Shown piece after piece: positions 17,072-25,559 of a DNA stretch of 64,000 bases. Source of the stretch: DASYLJ01 sp964432595. GTDB lineage: Bacteria > Desulfobacterota > Binatia > DP-6. Location of the stretch: assembly GCA_964432595.1 (NCBI GenBank), contig CAYSOF010000020.1:1-64000 (forward strand), given 5' to 3'. Numbering within the stretch: the first letter of the stretch is position 1; each line of letters starts with the position of its first letter. The notes below the pieces were generated by a model that saw only the letters and a program-made list of their open reading frames with translations, had not been told where the DNA came from and searched no databases. The position numbers and the translations under genes were made by a program.

Positions 17072-20000
17072 ATGCTGCCGCGGGCCGGCGGTGTGCGATC
17101 GCTGCTGCTCGTCGCGGGTGGATTGCTGCTGCTCGGCGCGGCCGTGATCGCCGGGTACGAGCTCTACCAGGACGCGCGCATCACGCAGCTGACGGAGCGG
17201 AACCTCCGCACGGTCGCCGCGATCGGCCGCCAGCTCGCCGGTCGGATCGCCGGCTTGCAGGTGCTGAACGAGACGGTCGGGCGGTCGGAGTATCGTCCGA
17301 AGCAATCCGCCGGCGACCCGCCCGATGCGTCCGAGTCGCTGTCCGACATGGAGGTCGTGTCCTCGGCGCGACTACGGCGCACGACCGCCGCCGGGGGGCA
17401 GACCGCATCGACCATCGACGAGCCCGCCACCGTCGCCATGATCCGGCTCGAGCGCAAGCGGGCGTACCTGTACCTCGACTACGAGCCGCGCTTCGACGAA
17501 GAGGTCTGGCGCGACGACGCCAGCGCGGTCTTTCTTCCGGACGCGCGGGAGACGCCGCGTTCGGACTGGTGTCTCACCGACGGGGGCGGGCGGCGCTGCG
17601 TCCGTATCGACCTGACGGCGTTGATGGAGCCGCTCTGGCGTCCCAGCGGATTCCCGGGGGGCGATCTGAGCGGCGTCATGCTGGTGACGGCCGACGGCAC
17701 GGTGCTCGCGCGGAGCGGCGCCGGCCTCGACGTCGGTGAGACGCTGCTGCCGTACCTCGTGACGTCCGCCCCGGCGGCCCCGGCGGCACCGACCGATGGC
17801 AAGCCCGTCGCGGCGCGGCCCGCGATCGTCCTTCGCACGGGGGCGGAGACGGCCCGCTTCGCCGAGGCGGAGCATCGGCTGTTCGTCGCACAGGTGCCGA
17901 TCGTGTTGCCCGTGGCCGCGGCCGAGCGACCGGTCGGGACGGCGGACGACCGGCTCCTCGTCGTGGGCGTCGTGTCGATGCCGCGCCTGACCGCGCAGGT
18001 GAAGGAGATCCGCTACGGCTACCAGGTCGCGCTGGTGCTGAGCTTTCTGCTGGGGATTCTCATCTGGCCGGTCTTGCGGCTCATGCTGCTCGGCCCGACG
18101 GAGCGATTGAACGGTCGCGACGTCCGCTTGCTCGTCGTGCTGTCCATCGCCGCGACGGGATGTCTCGCCGCCGCCTGGCTGCATCAGCGATCCACCGGTC
18201 GCCTCGAAGCGCGCGTCGACGTCGACCTCGCGCAGCTCGCGCGTCTCGCCAGCGGCCGCCTGATCCGGCACGTCGAACGCGCGGCGCGAGAGCTGGAATG
18301 GGTGAACCAGCAGGTCATCGAGGCGCGAGGAACGGATGGCGTCGCGCTGTCGATCGGCGACGCGGACGAGCTCGTCTGGATCGACCGGAAGGGGGCGCCC
18401 GCGTACCGCGTGGAGCCCATGGCGGCCCACGCCGGTGGCGGCCTGCGTCGGATGCGCACGCCGCGCGCGACCGCCGCCGATCGTCAGTACTTCCGAGACG
18501 CGATTGCCCGTCGCTACTGGTTTCCGGAAGAGCGGGGATGTCCCGAGGAGCGGATCGACGGCGGGCATCGGCCCTTCACCGCCGAGGTCGTGCGATCGCG
18601 GACGACCGGCGACGTGCGGATCATCGTCGCGCAGGCGACCGGCAGCACGCCGGAGGTGACCCAGACCCCGCACGAGAACGACGGCGTCGTCTTGATCTCG
18701 GTGCGGCCGACCCCGGTGGCCGATCCCGTGCTGCCGCCGGGCTTCGGCATCGCGATCATCGACGCGTCGGGCGAGGTCCAGCTCCACAGCGACGGCAATC
18801 GCAGCCTGGCGGAGAACCTGTTCGCCGAGACCGGCGAGGAGGGCGAGCTGCGCGCGGCGGTCCGCGCGCGACAGCGGCGGAATCTCGATGCGGACTACGG
18901 CGGCCATCGAGCGCGCTTTCACCTTCGTCCCATCTGCGGGACGCCATGGACGCTGGTCGCCTACGCCGATGCCGCCGCGCAGGAAGCGGCGTTGGCCGAC
19001 CGGCTGCTCGCGTGGGGCCCGCTCTTCGCGATGTATCTGGCGGCGGTGTTCGCGGGGTTGCTCGCCGTCCAGATCGTCGACGACGCCTATCGCGCGCCGT
19101 GGCTGTGGCCGGACCGCGGCGTCGGCGGTGGGACGTATGGCATCGCCGGCGTGGGTCTGCTCGTTTCGGCGTGGTTCTTCTGGCAGGACTTTTCCCTTGC
19201 GGCGGGCTGGAGCCGTCTCGGCGTCGTCCTCGCGACGCCGGCGTTGCTGGTGTCGCTCCTGCTGCTGTACTTCCGCGCGAGCCGCGGCCGAGACGCGATA
19301 CCGTCGGTGGGTCCGGGGACGGGAGGCGCATGGGAACGCTCGGTGGCCGTGCTCGCTGCCGTCGGCAGCGGGGCGCTGCTCGCGTGGGTCGGATGCGGCG
19401 TCCTGCTGGCCAGGCTCCTCGCGATCGCGCTCGGCGTGGCGGTGCTCGGATGGATCGCCCGCCAGATCCCGTCGACGAAGCGGCGCGAGTCGTGGTTGCG
19501 GCTCGGACACGCGCTCGTGTTGCTCGGATTGCTGGTCGTGTGCGGGCTCATGCCGGCCGTGGTGCTGTACGAGGACGCGGCGGCGCAGGCGGACCTCGAT
19601 CAGACGCGGCTGACGCAGCTCCATCTCGTCGACGGCCTCGTGCGTCGCGCCACCGTGCTCCGCGCGCGCCATCTCGAGCGCGCGGATCCGCAGAACGACG
19701 CGCTTCGCGAACGACTCTCCGCCCGGATCGGCCGCGATTCCGAGGTGTATCCGCTCGGTGCGGTCGGGCGCCGGGTGGTCGAGCCGGATCGGACGCTGAC
19801 GGGCCGGTTGCTCGCCCATGGCCTCCTCTGGAACGGCCTCACGCCGGAGCCGCGAGCCATGGGCGTCGGTCTCGTGCCGGCGGCGCTCGATCACCACGTG
19901 CGTCGAGCAGGTGACGAGGCGTGGGAGTGGGTGCGTCAGACCGATCAGACCGAGCGGCTGGTCGTGCGCGATGGCCGCGTGACGGCGCTGGTGGGCGAGC

Positions 20001-21109
20001 CTGGATCGCTGGCGCTCGAGGACTACGCGCCGGCGCCGGTGCGGGTCCCTTCGCAGACGGTGCATCGGGCGTCGTCCATCGTCGGCGTCACCATGTCGTT
20101 GCTGCTGGCCCTCGGGATCGTGTGGGCGATCGCGCGCATGCTGTTCGTGCTGGATGCCGACGCCGACGACACGAGCAGTACCGACGTGGCGCTCGGGACG
20201 TGGCGCTTCGAGCGCAATCCGACCGGGACGATCACCGCCAGGTCGCTCGACCTTGCAGAGCCGCGCACGACGGCCGACGTGGCCCGCTGGTTCGCGGAGG
20301 CCGCCGACGTCGCGGTCGCCGCCGTGCGTATCGAGCATCTGGAGGAGTCGCTCGACCAACCGGCGATGCAGTCCGCCATCCTCGACGGGGTGCGGTCGCT
20401 GCTGTCGAAGCGCGGGCACATGCCGATCACCATCGTGTCGATGGTCGATCCGGTCGACGCGGCGGCCGAGCGGGCACGCGACGAGGCATCGCTGGCGGAT
20501 GGCGATGCCCCGGAGGCGAAGAAGGACGCGACCGCGGCGCCGGCGCCGGCAGTGCGATGGTCGAATCTCGCCGCCGAGTGGGAGCACGTGCTCGTGACGT
20601 TCACGCGACGCACGGATCGCGAGGTGTTGAACGACCTGCCGGCGTCCGGCCAGGGCGCGAGCAGCGACGACGACCTCGAGATGCGCTACCGGCGCCTCTG
20701 GCGGACGTGTGGAATCCGCGAGCGCCTGGTGCTGCGCCAGCTCGCCGAAGAGGGCTTCGTCAGCCACGCCGCGACGCCCGTGGTGTCGCGGCTGCGGAAA
20801 CGCCGCCTGCTGTTGCGCTCGCCCGCACTGTCGCTCAGGAGCACGCCGTTCCGCAGGTTCGTGCTCGGTGCCGAATCGTCCCAGACGATCGCCGAATGGG
20901 AGGCGCGCGGTGCCGGCCGGTTCTCCCGCTACCGGTTCCTGGTCGTCCTCGCACTCGTGCTCGGGCTCGGTTTCCTGTTCGTGACCCAGCGCGACTTCTT
21001 CAACAGCACCACGGCGGTAGCGACCGCCGTGGCCGGCGCGCTGCCGTTGCTGATTCGCGTGTTCGGTCTCTTCGGCGAGGATTCCGCGAGCGGGCGCCGC
21101 ACCAGCTGA
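17072..21109 (+). CDS. 1345-residue multi-sensor membrane protein with dCache and degenerate NTPase-like module
   Basis: Order read from the sequence: a membrane helix (~8-28), first extracytoplasmic domain (~29-315), helices ~318-340 and ~350-372, a second extracytoplasmic domain (~373-640), helices between ~645 and ~830, a third extracytoplasmic stretch (~831-1000), a helix (~1002-1024), a cytosolic region (~1025-1282) and two C-terminal helices. The second domain is a convincing dCache ligand sensor: 'DELVWIDRKG', 'DRQYFRDA', 'GFGIAIIDASGEVQLHSD'. In the cytosolic region, 'VRIEHLEESL' followed by 'PITIVSMVDP' resembles a Walker B/sensor 1 pair of AAA/STAND-type NTPases, and a winged-helix-like segment follows, but no GxxxxGK[ST] P-loop exists anywhere. 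No kinase, GGDEF or methyl-accepting domain is visible. It probably senses several external signals and relays them by protein contact. Monocistronic. Confidence 0.7.
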   Translation: MLPRAGGVRSLLLVAGGLLLLGAAVIAGYELYQDARITQLTERNLRTVAAIGRQLAGRIAGLQVLNETVGRSEYRPKQSAGDPPDASESLSDMEVVSSARLRRTTAAGGQTASTIDEPATVAMIRLERKRAYLYLDYEPRFDEEVWRDDASAVFLPDARETPRSDWCLTDGGGRRCVRIDLTALMEPLWRPSGFPGGDLSGVMLVTADGTVLARSGAGLDVGETLLPYLVTSAPAAPAAPTDGKPVAARPAIVLRTGAETARFAEAEHRLFVAQVPIVLPVAAAERPVGTADDRLLVVGVVSMPRLTAQVKEIRYGYQVALVLSFLLGILIWPVLRLMLLGPTERLNGRDVRLLVVLSIAATGCLAAAWLHQRSTGRLEARVDVDLAQLARLASGRLIRHVERAARELEWVNQQVIEARGTDGVALSIGDADELVWIDRKGAPAYRVEPMAAHAGGGLRRMRTPRATAADRQYFRDAIARRYWFPEERGCPEERIDGGHRPFTAEVVRSRTTGDVRIIVAQATGSTPEVTQTPHENDGVVLISVRPTPVADPVLPPGFGIAIIDASGEVQLHSDGNRSLAENLFAETGEEGELRAAVRARQRRNLDADYGGHRARFHLRPICGTPWTLVAYADAAAQEAALADRLLAWGPLFAMYLAAVFAGLLAVQIVDDAYRAPWLWPDRGVGGGTYGIAGVGLLVSAWFFWQDFSLAAGWSRLGVVLATPALLVSLLLLYFRASRGRDAIPSVGPGTGGAWERSVAVLAAVGSGALLAWVGCGVLLARLLAIALGVAVLGWIARQIPSTKRRESWLRLGHALVLLGLLVVCGLMPAVVLYEDAAAQADLDQTRLTQLHLVDGLVRRATVLRARHLERADPQNDALRERLSARIGRDSEVYPLGAVGRRVVEPDRTLTGRLLAHGLLWNGLTPEPRAMGVGLVPAALDHHVRRAGDEAWEWVRQTDQTERLVVRDGRVTALVGEPGSLALEDYAPAPVRVPSQTVHRASSIVGVTMSLLLALGIVWAIARMLFVLDADADDTSSTDVALGTWRFERNPTGTITARSLDLAEPRTTADVARWFAEAADVAVAAVRIEHLEESLDQPAMQSAILDGVRSLLSKRGHMPITIVSMVDPVDAAAERARDEASLADGDAPEAKKDATAAPAPAVRWSNLAAEWEHVLVTFTRRTDREVLNDLPASGQGASSDDDLEMRYRRLWRTCGIRERLVLRQLAEEGFVSHAATPVVSRLRKRRLLLRSPALSLRSTPFRRFVLGAESSQTIAEWEARGAGRFSRYRFLVVLALVLGLGFLFVTQRDFFNSTTAVATAVAGALPLLIRVFGLFGEDSASGRRTS

Positions 21110-21871
21110 CTACAGGACCACCGTCATCCCGCCGTCGACGACGATCGCCGCCCCGTGCACGTACGCCGCGTCGTCGCTCAGCAGGAAGCGCACGACCTTC
21201 GCGATGTCCGCCGGCTGCGCGATGCGCTTCAGCGGGATGCGACCTTCGAGCTGCTTCTTCGCCTCGGGCATGGCGAGCACCGGCGCCAGCATCGGCGTGT
21301 CGACCGCGCCCGGGCAGACGGCGTTGATGCGGATGCCTTCCAACCCGAGGCGGTGCGCGAGCGCGCGCGTCAGTCCGAGCAGCCCCGCCTTCGACGCGCA
21401 GTACGCCGGGATCATCCCGTTGCCGACGATGGCCTCGACCGACGCGATGCCGACGATCGCCGCGCCCGGCATGCCCTCGCGGAGCGTGTCGACGAAGGCG
21501 CGCACCAGCATCGCCTCGGCGCGCAGGTTGACGTCGAGGACGGCGTCCCAGGCGTCGTCGGTCATGAAGTCGATCGGCATCGCGCCCGACACGCCGGCCG
21601 CGTGCACGAGGCCGCCGATCGGCCCCAGCGCCTCGCGCGCGGCGGCCACCGCGGCGCCGAGCCCGTCGGACGCCCGCACGTCGAGGCCGAGGGCATGCGT
21701 CTGCACGCCGCTGCACATGGTGGCGGTCTCGGCGGCGGCGGCGCCGTCGAGGTCCCATGCGGCGACGGGACGTCCCGCCTCCGCGAGGGCCAGACAGATG
21801 GCGCGGCCGATGCCGGAGCCGCCGCCGGTGACGACGACGCCGGTCGTGGGATGCATGGGGATCGAAGCCAT
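21110..21871 (-). CDS. SDR-family NAD(P)-dependent oxidoreductase
   Basis: 253 residues, classical short-chain dehydrogenase. Cofactor motif 'TGGGSGIGRAI' near residue 15, 'HAAGVSG' in place of NNAG, catalytic Ser-Tyr-Lys in 'SVEAIVG...YCASK' (Tyr157, Lys161), and C-terminal 'GAAIVVDGGMTV'. It oxidises or reduces an unidentified alcohol/ketone. Asp in 'AAWDLDG' at the end of strand 2 favours NAD(H). Its stop codon abuts that of the multi-sensor gene with no intervening base, so the two transcripts must overlap at their 3' ends. Confidence 0.9.
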   Translation of the reverse strand: MASIPMHPTTGVVVTGGGSGIGRAICLALAEAGRPVAAWDLDGAAAAETATMCSGVQTHALGLDVRASDGLGAAVAAAREALGPIGGLVHAAGVSGAMPIDFMTDDAWDAVLDVNLRAEAMLVRAFVDTLREGMPGAAIVGIASVEAIVGNGMIPAYCASKAGLLGLTRALAHRLGLEGIRINAVCPGAVDTPMLAPVLAMPEAKKQLEGRIPLKRIAQPADIAKVVRFLLSDDAAYVHGAAIVVDGGMTVVL

Positions 21872-21944
21872 GCGCGGAGGCTACGTCGCCCGCGCCGGCT
21901 GCGGCAACGCCGCCGGCGGACGGTCAGCGCCTGGTTCCGACCGT

Positions 21945-23987
21945 TCAGCGCAGGCCGGCGTGTCGCAGCAGCGCGTCGGTCGTCGGCGGGCGGCCGCGGA
22001 ACGCCACGAAGACGTCCATCGGCGGACGGCTGCCGCCGAGCGACAGCACCGTGGCGCGCCACCGGCGGCCCGTCGTCTCGACCGCCGTCGGGTCGTCGAG
22101 CCCGGCTTCTTCGAACGCGCCGAATGCGTCGGCCGACAGCACCTCGGCCCACTTGTAGCTGTAGTAGCCGGCCGCGTAGCCGCCCGCGAAGATGTGGGTG
22201 AAGCCGCAGAGGAAGCGATCCTCCGGGAGCGGCGGCACGACCGTCGTACGCTCCGCGATGCGATGCTGCACGTCGAACGCGCTCTCGGTGCCGGACGGAT
22301 CGAACCGGTGGTGCAGCGCCAGGTCGAGCGTCGCGAAGTAGAGCTGGCGCAGCATGTCGGACCCCGCGCGGTAGGTGCGTGCCGCGGTGAGCTTGTCGAA
22401 CAGCTCGTCGGGCAGCGTGGCGCCGGTGTCGACGTGCGACGACAGGCCGAGCAGCGTCGGCTTGTGGTAGCACCAGTTCTCCATGAACTGGCTCGGCAGC
22501 TCGACGGCGTCCCACTCGACGTTGCGGATGCCCGAGGCGAGCCCGTGCTCCACCGTCGTCAGCATGTGCTGCAGGCCGTGGCCGAACTCGTGGAAGAGCG
22601 TGTGCACCTCGTCGAAGCTCATCAGCGACGGACGGTCGCCGACGGGCGGCGCCTGGTTGCAGACCAGATAGGCCACGGGCTTCCGGCCGTGCAGCCGGCC
22701 GACGCACTCGTCCATCCACGCGCCGCCACGCTTCTCCGCGGGGCGACTGTACGGGTCGAGGTAGAACGCGGCGATCTCGCGGTCGTGCTCGTCGAGCACG
22801 CGGAAGAAGCGGACGTCGGGATGCCACACCGGCACCTCACCGTCGGCCGGACGCACGCGGACGCCGAGCAGCCGGCCCGCGAGCGCGAACAGTCCGTCGA
22901 GGACGCGCGGCAGCGGAAAGTACGGACGCAGCGCCTCCTCGCTGTACGCGTAGCGCTCCTCGCGCAGCCGCTCCGCCCAGAACGCGACGTCCCAGTTCAT
23001 GAGCTGGTCGCTCTCGCCCGCCCGTTTCGCGAGCGCGCGCAGCTCCTGGTGATCGTGCTGCGCGGGCGCGAACGACGCCGTCCGCAGCTCCTCGAGCAGC
23101 CGCTCCACCGTCGCGACGTCGGGCGCCATCTTCGTCGCCAGGCTGAGCTCGGCGAAGCTGCCGAAGCCGAGGAGCTTCGCCATCTCGCGCCGCAGCCCGA
23201 GGATGCGGCCGATCAGCGCCGTATTGTCGTGGTCGCCGCTGCTCGCCCGCATGACGTACGCCCGGTAGAGCTGCTCGCGAATGTCGCGCCGCCGGCCGTG
23301 CTGCATGAACGGGCCGTAGCTCGGCAGGTCGAGCGTGATGCGCCACGGCCCGTGCTCGGCCGTCGCGTCGTCGGCGCCGGCCTGTCGTGCGGCCTGCGCC
23401 GCCAGCTCGCGCGCGCTCGCGGGGAGGCCGGCGACGTCGTCCGGCTGCGTCAGCGTGATCGAGAAGGCCTTCGTCGAATCGAGCACGTTGTTCGTGAAGC
23501 GCGTCGACACCTCGGCCAGCTCGGTCTGGATGGCGTTGAACCGCTCCTGCGCCGCGCCCTCGAGGCCGACGCCCGACAGCTCGGCATCGCGCACGAGCGA
23601 CGTCACGATGCGCTGCTGGGTGGCGTCGAGCGCCGCCCAGTCCGTACCGTCGCGCAGCGCCTTCAGCGCCTGGTAGATCGGCTTGCTCTGCCCGAGCCGC
23701 ATCGAGAACACCACGACCTCGGGCTGCACGGTCTCCTGCGCGGTCCGCAGCGCATCGCTGTTCTGCACGCCCATCAGGTGGCCGACGGTGCCCCAGGCCA
23801 CCGACAGACGATCGCCGAGCCGCTCGATCGGCTCGACGACGCCGGCCCAGGACGGCGACGCGGACGCTTCGATGCGCGTCAGCTCGTCGCCGAGCTCGGC
23901 GAGCAACTCGCGGATGCCGGGCACGACGTGCTCCGGTGTGATGAGGTCGAAGCGGGGCAGGGCGGAGCGGTCGAGTAGGGGATTCAC
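21945..23987 (-). CDS. prlC: Oligopeptidase A (M3 metallopeptidase)
   Basis: 680 residues, exactly the OpdA/PrlC length. The zinc-binding HEFGH is at 466-470 in 'LFHEFGHGLQHML', with the downstream Glu in the 'VEWDAVELPSQ' block, as in thimet-type oligopeptidases. It degrades short peptides, including cleaved signal peptides, in the cytoplasm. I chose the GTG at 23987 because GAGGA stands 7 bases before it and the protein then begins 'MNPLLDRSALPRFD', as in the family; a TTG at 24023 would overlap the divergent gene's ribosome site. The family also includes Dcp, but the N-terminus and length favour OpdA. Confidence 0.93.
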   Translation of the reverse strand: MNPLLDRSALPRFDLITPEHVVPGIRELLAELGDELTRIEASASPSWAGVVEPIERLGDRLSVAWGTVGHLMGVQNSDALRTAQETVQPEVVVFSMRLGQSKPIYQALKALRDGTDWAALDATQQRIVTSLVRDAELSGVGLEGAAQERFNAIQTELAEVSTRFTNNVLDSTKAFSITLTQPDDVAGLPASARELAAQAARQAGADDATAEHGPWRITLDLPSYGPFMQHGRRRDIREQLYRAYVMRASSGDHDNTALIGRILGLRREMAKLLGFGSFAELSLATKMAPDVATVERLLEELRTASFAPAQHDHQELRALAKRAGESDQLMNWDVAFWAERLREERYAYSEEALRPYFPLPRVLDGLFALAGRLLGVRVRPADGEVPVWHPDVRFFRVLDEHDREIAAFYLDPYSRPAEKRGGAWMDECVGRLHGRKPVAYLVCNQAPPVGDRPSLMSFDEVHTLFHEFGHGLQHMLTTVEHGLASGIRNVEWDAVELPSQFMENWCYHKPTLLGLSSHVDTGATLPDELFDKLTAARTYRAGSDMLRQLYFATLDLALHHRFDPSGTESAFDVQHRIAERTTVVPPLPEDRFLCGFTHIFAGGYAAGYYSYKWAEVLSADAFGAFEEAGLDDPTAVETTGRRWRATVLSLGGSRPPMDVFVAFRGRPPTTDALLRHAGLR

Positions 23988-24023
23988 GCGGGGTTCCTCA
24001 CCATGTGGCCCGGAGGGCGTCAA

Positions 24024-25559
24024 ATGCTAGACGGTACCATGCCGAGTCCGTGGTGGAAGCGCGCCGTCGTCTATCAGATCTACCCGCGGTCGTTCGCGGA
24101 CGGGAACGGCGACGGCGTCGGCGACCTGGCGGGGATCCGCCGCCGGCTCGATCATCTCGCCTGGCTCGGCGTCGACGCGCTCTGGCTGTCGCCCGTCTAC
24201 CGCTCGCCGATGGCGGACTTCGGCTACGACGTGTCGGACTTTTGCGACGTCGACCCGTGCTTCGGCACGCTCGCCGAGCTCGATGCGCTGATCGCCGACG
24301 CGCACGCGCGCGGCATCAAGGTGCTGCTCGACTGGGTGCCCAACCATACGTCGGACCGTCATCCGTGGTTCGTCGAGTCGCGCGCATCGCGGACGAATGC
24401 CAAGCGCGACTGGTACGTCTGGCGCGATCCCGCGCCGGGCGGCGGTCCGCCGAACAACTGGGTCGCGGCCTTCGACCGGACCGCGCCGGCGTGGACGCTC
24501 GATGCCGCGACCGGTCAGTACTACCTGCACTGCTTCCTGCCGCAGCAGCCCGATCTCGACTGGTCGAACCCCGAGGTCGTCGCCGCCATGCACGACGTCC
24601 TGCGCTTCTGGATGGACCGCGGCGTCGACGGCTTCCGCGTCGACGTCGTCCACTGCCTCGGCAAGGACCCGGCGCTGCCCGACGACCCGCCGGAGGTGAC
24701 CGGCATCCCGCACTGCATCCTGAACCATCATCCGTCGACGGGGCGCATCGTCCGCGCGCTGCGCGCGCTGGTCGACGGCTATCCCGGCGATCGCATGCTC
24801 GTCGGCGAGGTGTTTCTGCTGCTCACGCGCGACATCGCGCTGTATTACGGCGACGGCGACGGCCTGCATCTCGCGTTCGATCTGCCGGCGACGCTGCACA
24901 CGCCGTGGGACGCCGCGTCCTGGCGCGAGCGCACCGAGACGATCGCCCGCACGCTGCCCGGCTGGCCGACGCTCGTGCTGTCGAACCACGATACGCCGAG
25001 GCACCGCACGCGGCTCGGCTCCGAGCCGCGCGCGCGCGCGGCGGCGGTGCTGCTGCTCACGCTGCCGGGGACGCCGTTTCTCTACGCGGGCGAGGAGCTC
25101 GGGCTCGAGGACGCGGTCATCACGCCGGATCGTCGCGTCGACCCCGGCGGGCGCGACGGCTGCCGCGCGCCGCTGCCGTGGGACGCGACGCCGGGGCACG
25201 GATGGGGCGCACGTCCGTGGCTGCCGTGGGCGCCGGCGCCGGAGCGGCGCAACGTCGAGGCGCAGCGCGCGGACCCGGCGTCGATGCTGCACCTCTACCG
25301 GCGGCTGCTGGCGGCACGGCATGCGTCGGACGCGTTGTCGGAAGGCGACTGCGCCGCGCTCGTCGCGCCGGACGGCGTGTTCGCGTACGAGCGCACGCAC
25401 GGCGGCGATCGCCGCGTCGTCGCGGTCAACTTCACCGGCGCGCCGCTGCGGTGGGACGGGCAGGGCGTCGTCGAGGTCGCGAGCGACGGTGCCGGAGAAG
25501 GCGCGCCGTTCGCCGGCGTCCTGGCGCCCGACCAGGCGGTGATCCTCGGTCAGCGGTAG
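24024..25559 (+). CDS. GH13 alpha-glucosidase / oligo-1,6-glucosidase-like
   Basis: 511 residues. The ATG at 24024 is preceded at ideal spacing by GGAGG, which decides between three in-frame ATGs (24003, 24024, 24039). (beta/alpha)8-barrel motifs: 'VYQIYPRSFAD' at the N-terminus, 'DWVPNHTS' (region I), 'GFRVDVVH' with nucleophile Asp207, 'VGEVFLL' with acid/base Glu262, and 'LSNHDTPR' with Asp323. These place it in the oligo-1,6-glucosidase/alpha-glucosidase group, which releases glucose from short alpha-glucosides in the cytoplasm. There is no signal peptide. It could also be a trehalose- or sucrose-acting member. It ends overlapping the opposite TPR gene by 10 bases. Confidence 0.9.
   Translation: MLDGTMPSPWWKRAVVYQIYPRSFADGNGDGVGDLAGIRRRLDHLAWLGVDALWLSPVYRSPMADFGYDVSDFCDVDPCFGTLAELDALIADAHARGIKVLLDWVPNHTSDRHPWFVESRASRTNAKRDWYVWRDPAPGGGPPNNWVAAFDRTAPAWTLDAATGQYYLHCFLPQQPDLDWSNPEVVAAMHDVLRFWMDRGVDGFRVDVVHCLGKDPALPDDPPEVTGIPHCILNHHPSTGRIVRALRALVDGYPGDRMLVGEVFLLLTRDIALYYGDGDGLHLAFDLPATLHTPWDAASWRERTETIARTLPGWPTLVLSNHDTPRHRTRLGSEPRARAAAVLLLTLPGTPFLYAGEELGLEDAVITPDRRVDPGGRDGCRAPLPWDATPGHGWGARPWLPWAPAPERRNVEAQRADPASMLHLYRRLLAARHASDALSEGDCAALVAPDGVFAYERTHGGDRRVVAVNFTGAPLRWDGQGVVEVASDGAGEGAPFAGVLAPDQAVILGQR

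Noticed and set aside
17372..20767. 1131-codon open frame antisense to the multi-sensor gene
   Set aside because: Arg/His-rich composition, no recognisable domain, no ribosome site; the sense frame has membrane helices and a Cache domain.
21204..23978. 924-codon plus-strand frame opposite the SDR and oligopeptidase genes
   Set aside because: The minus strand carries intact catalytic motifs of two known families; the plus frame is low-complexity shadow.
24003..24041. Alternative ATG starts at 24003 and 24039 for the GH13 gene
   Set aside because: Only the ATG at 24024 has GGAGG at correct spacing; 24003 lacks a site and 24039 would waste it.
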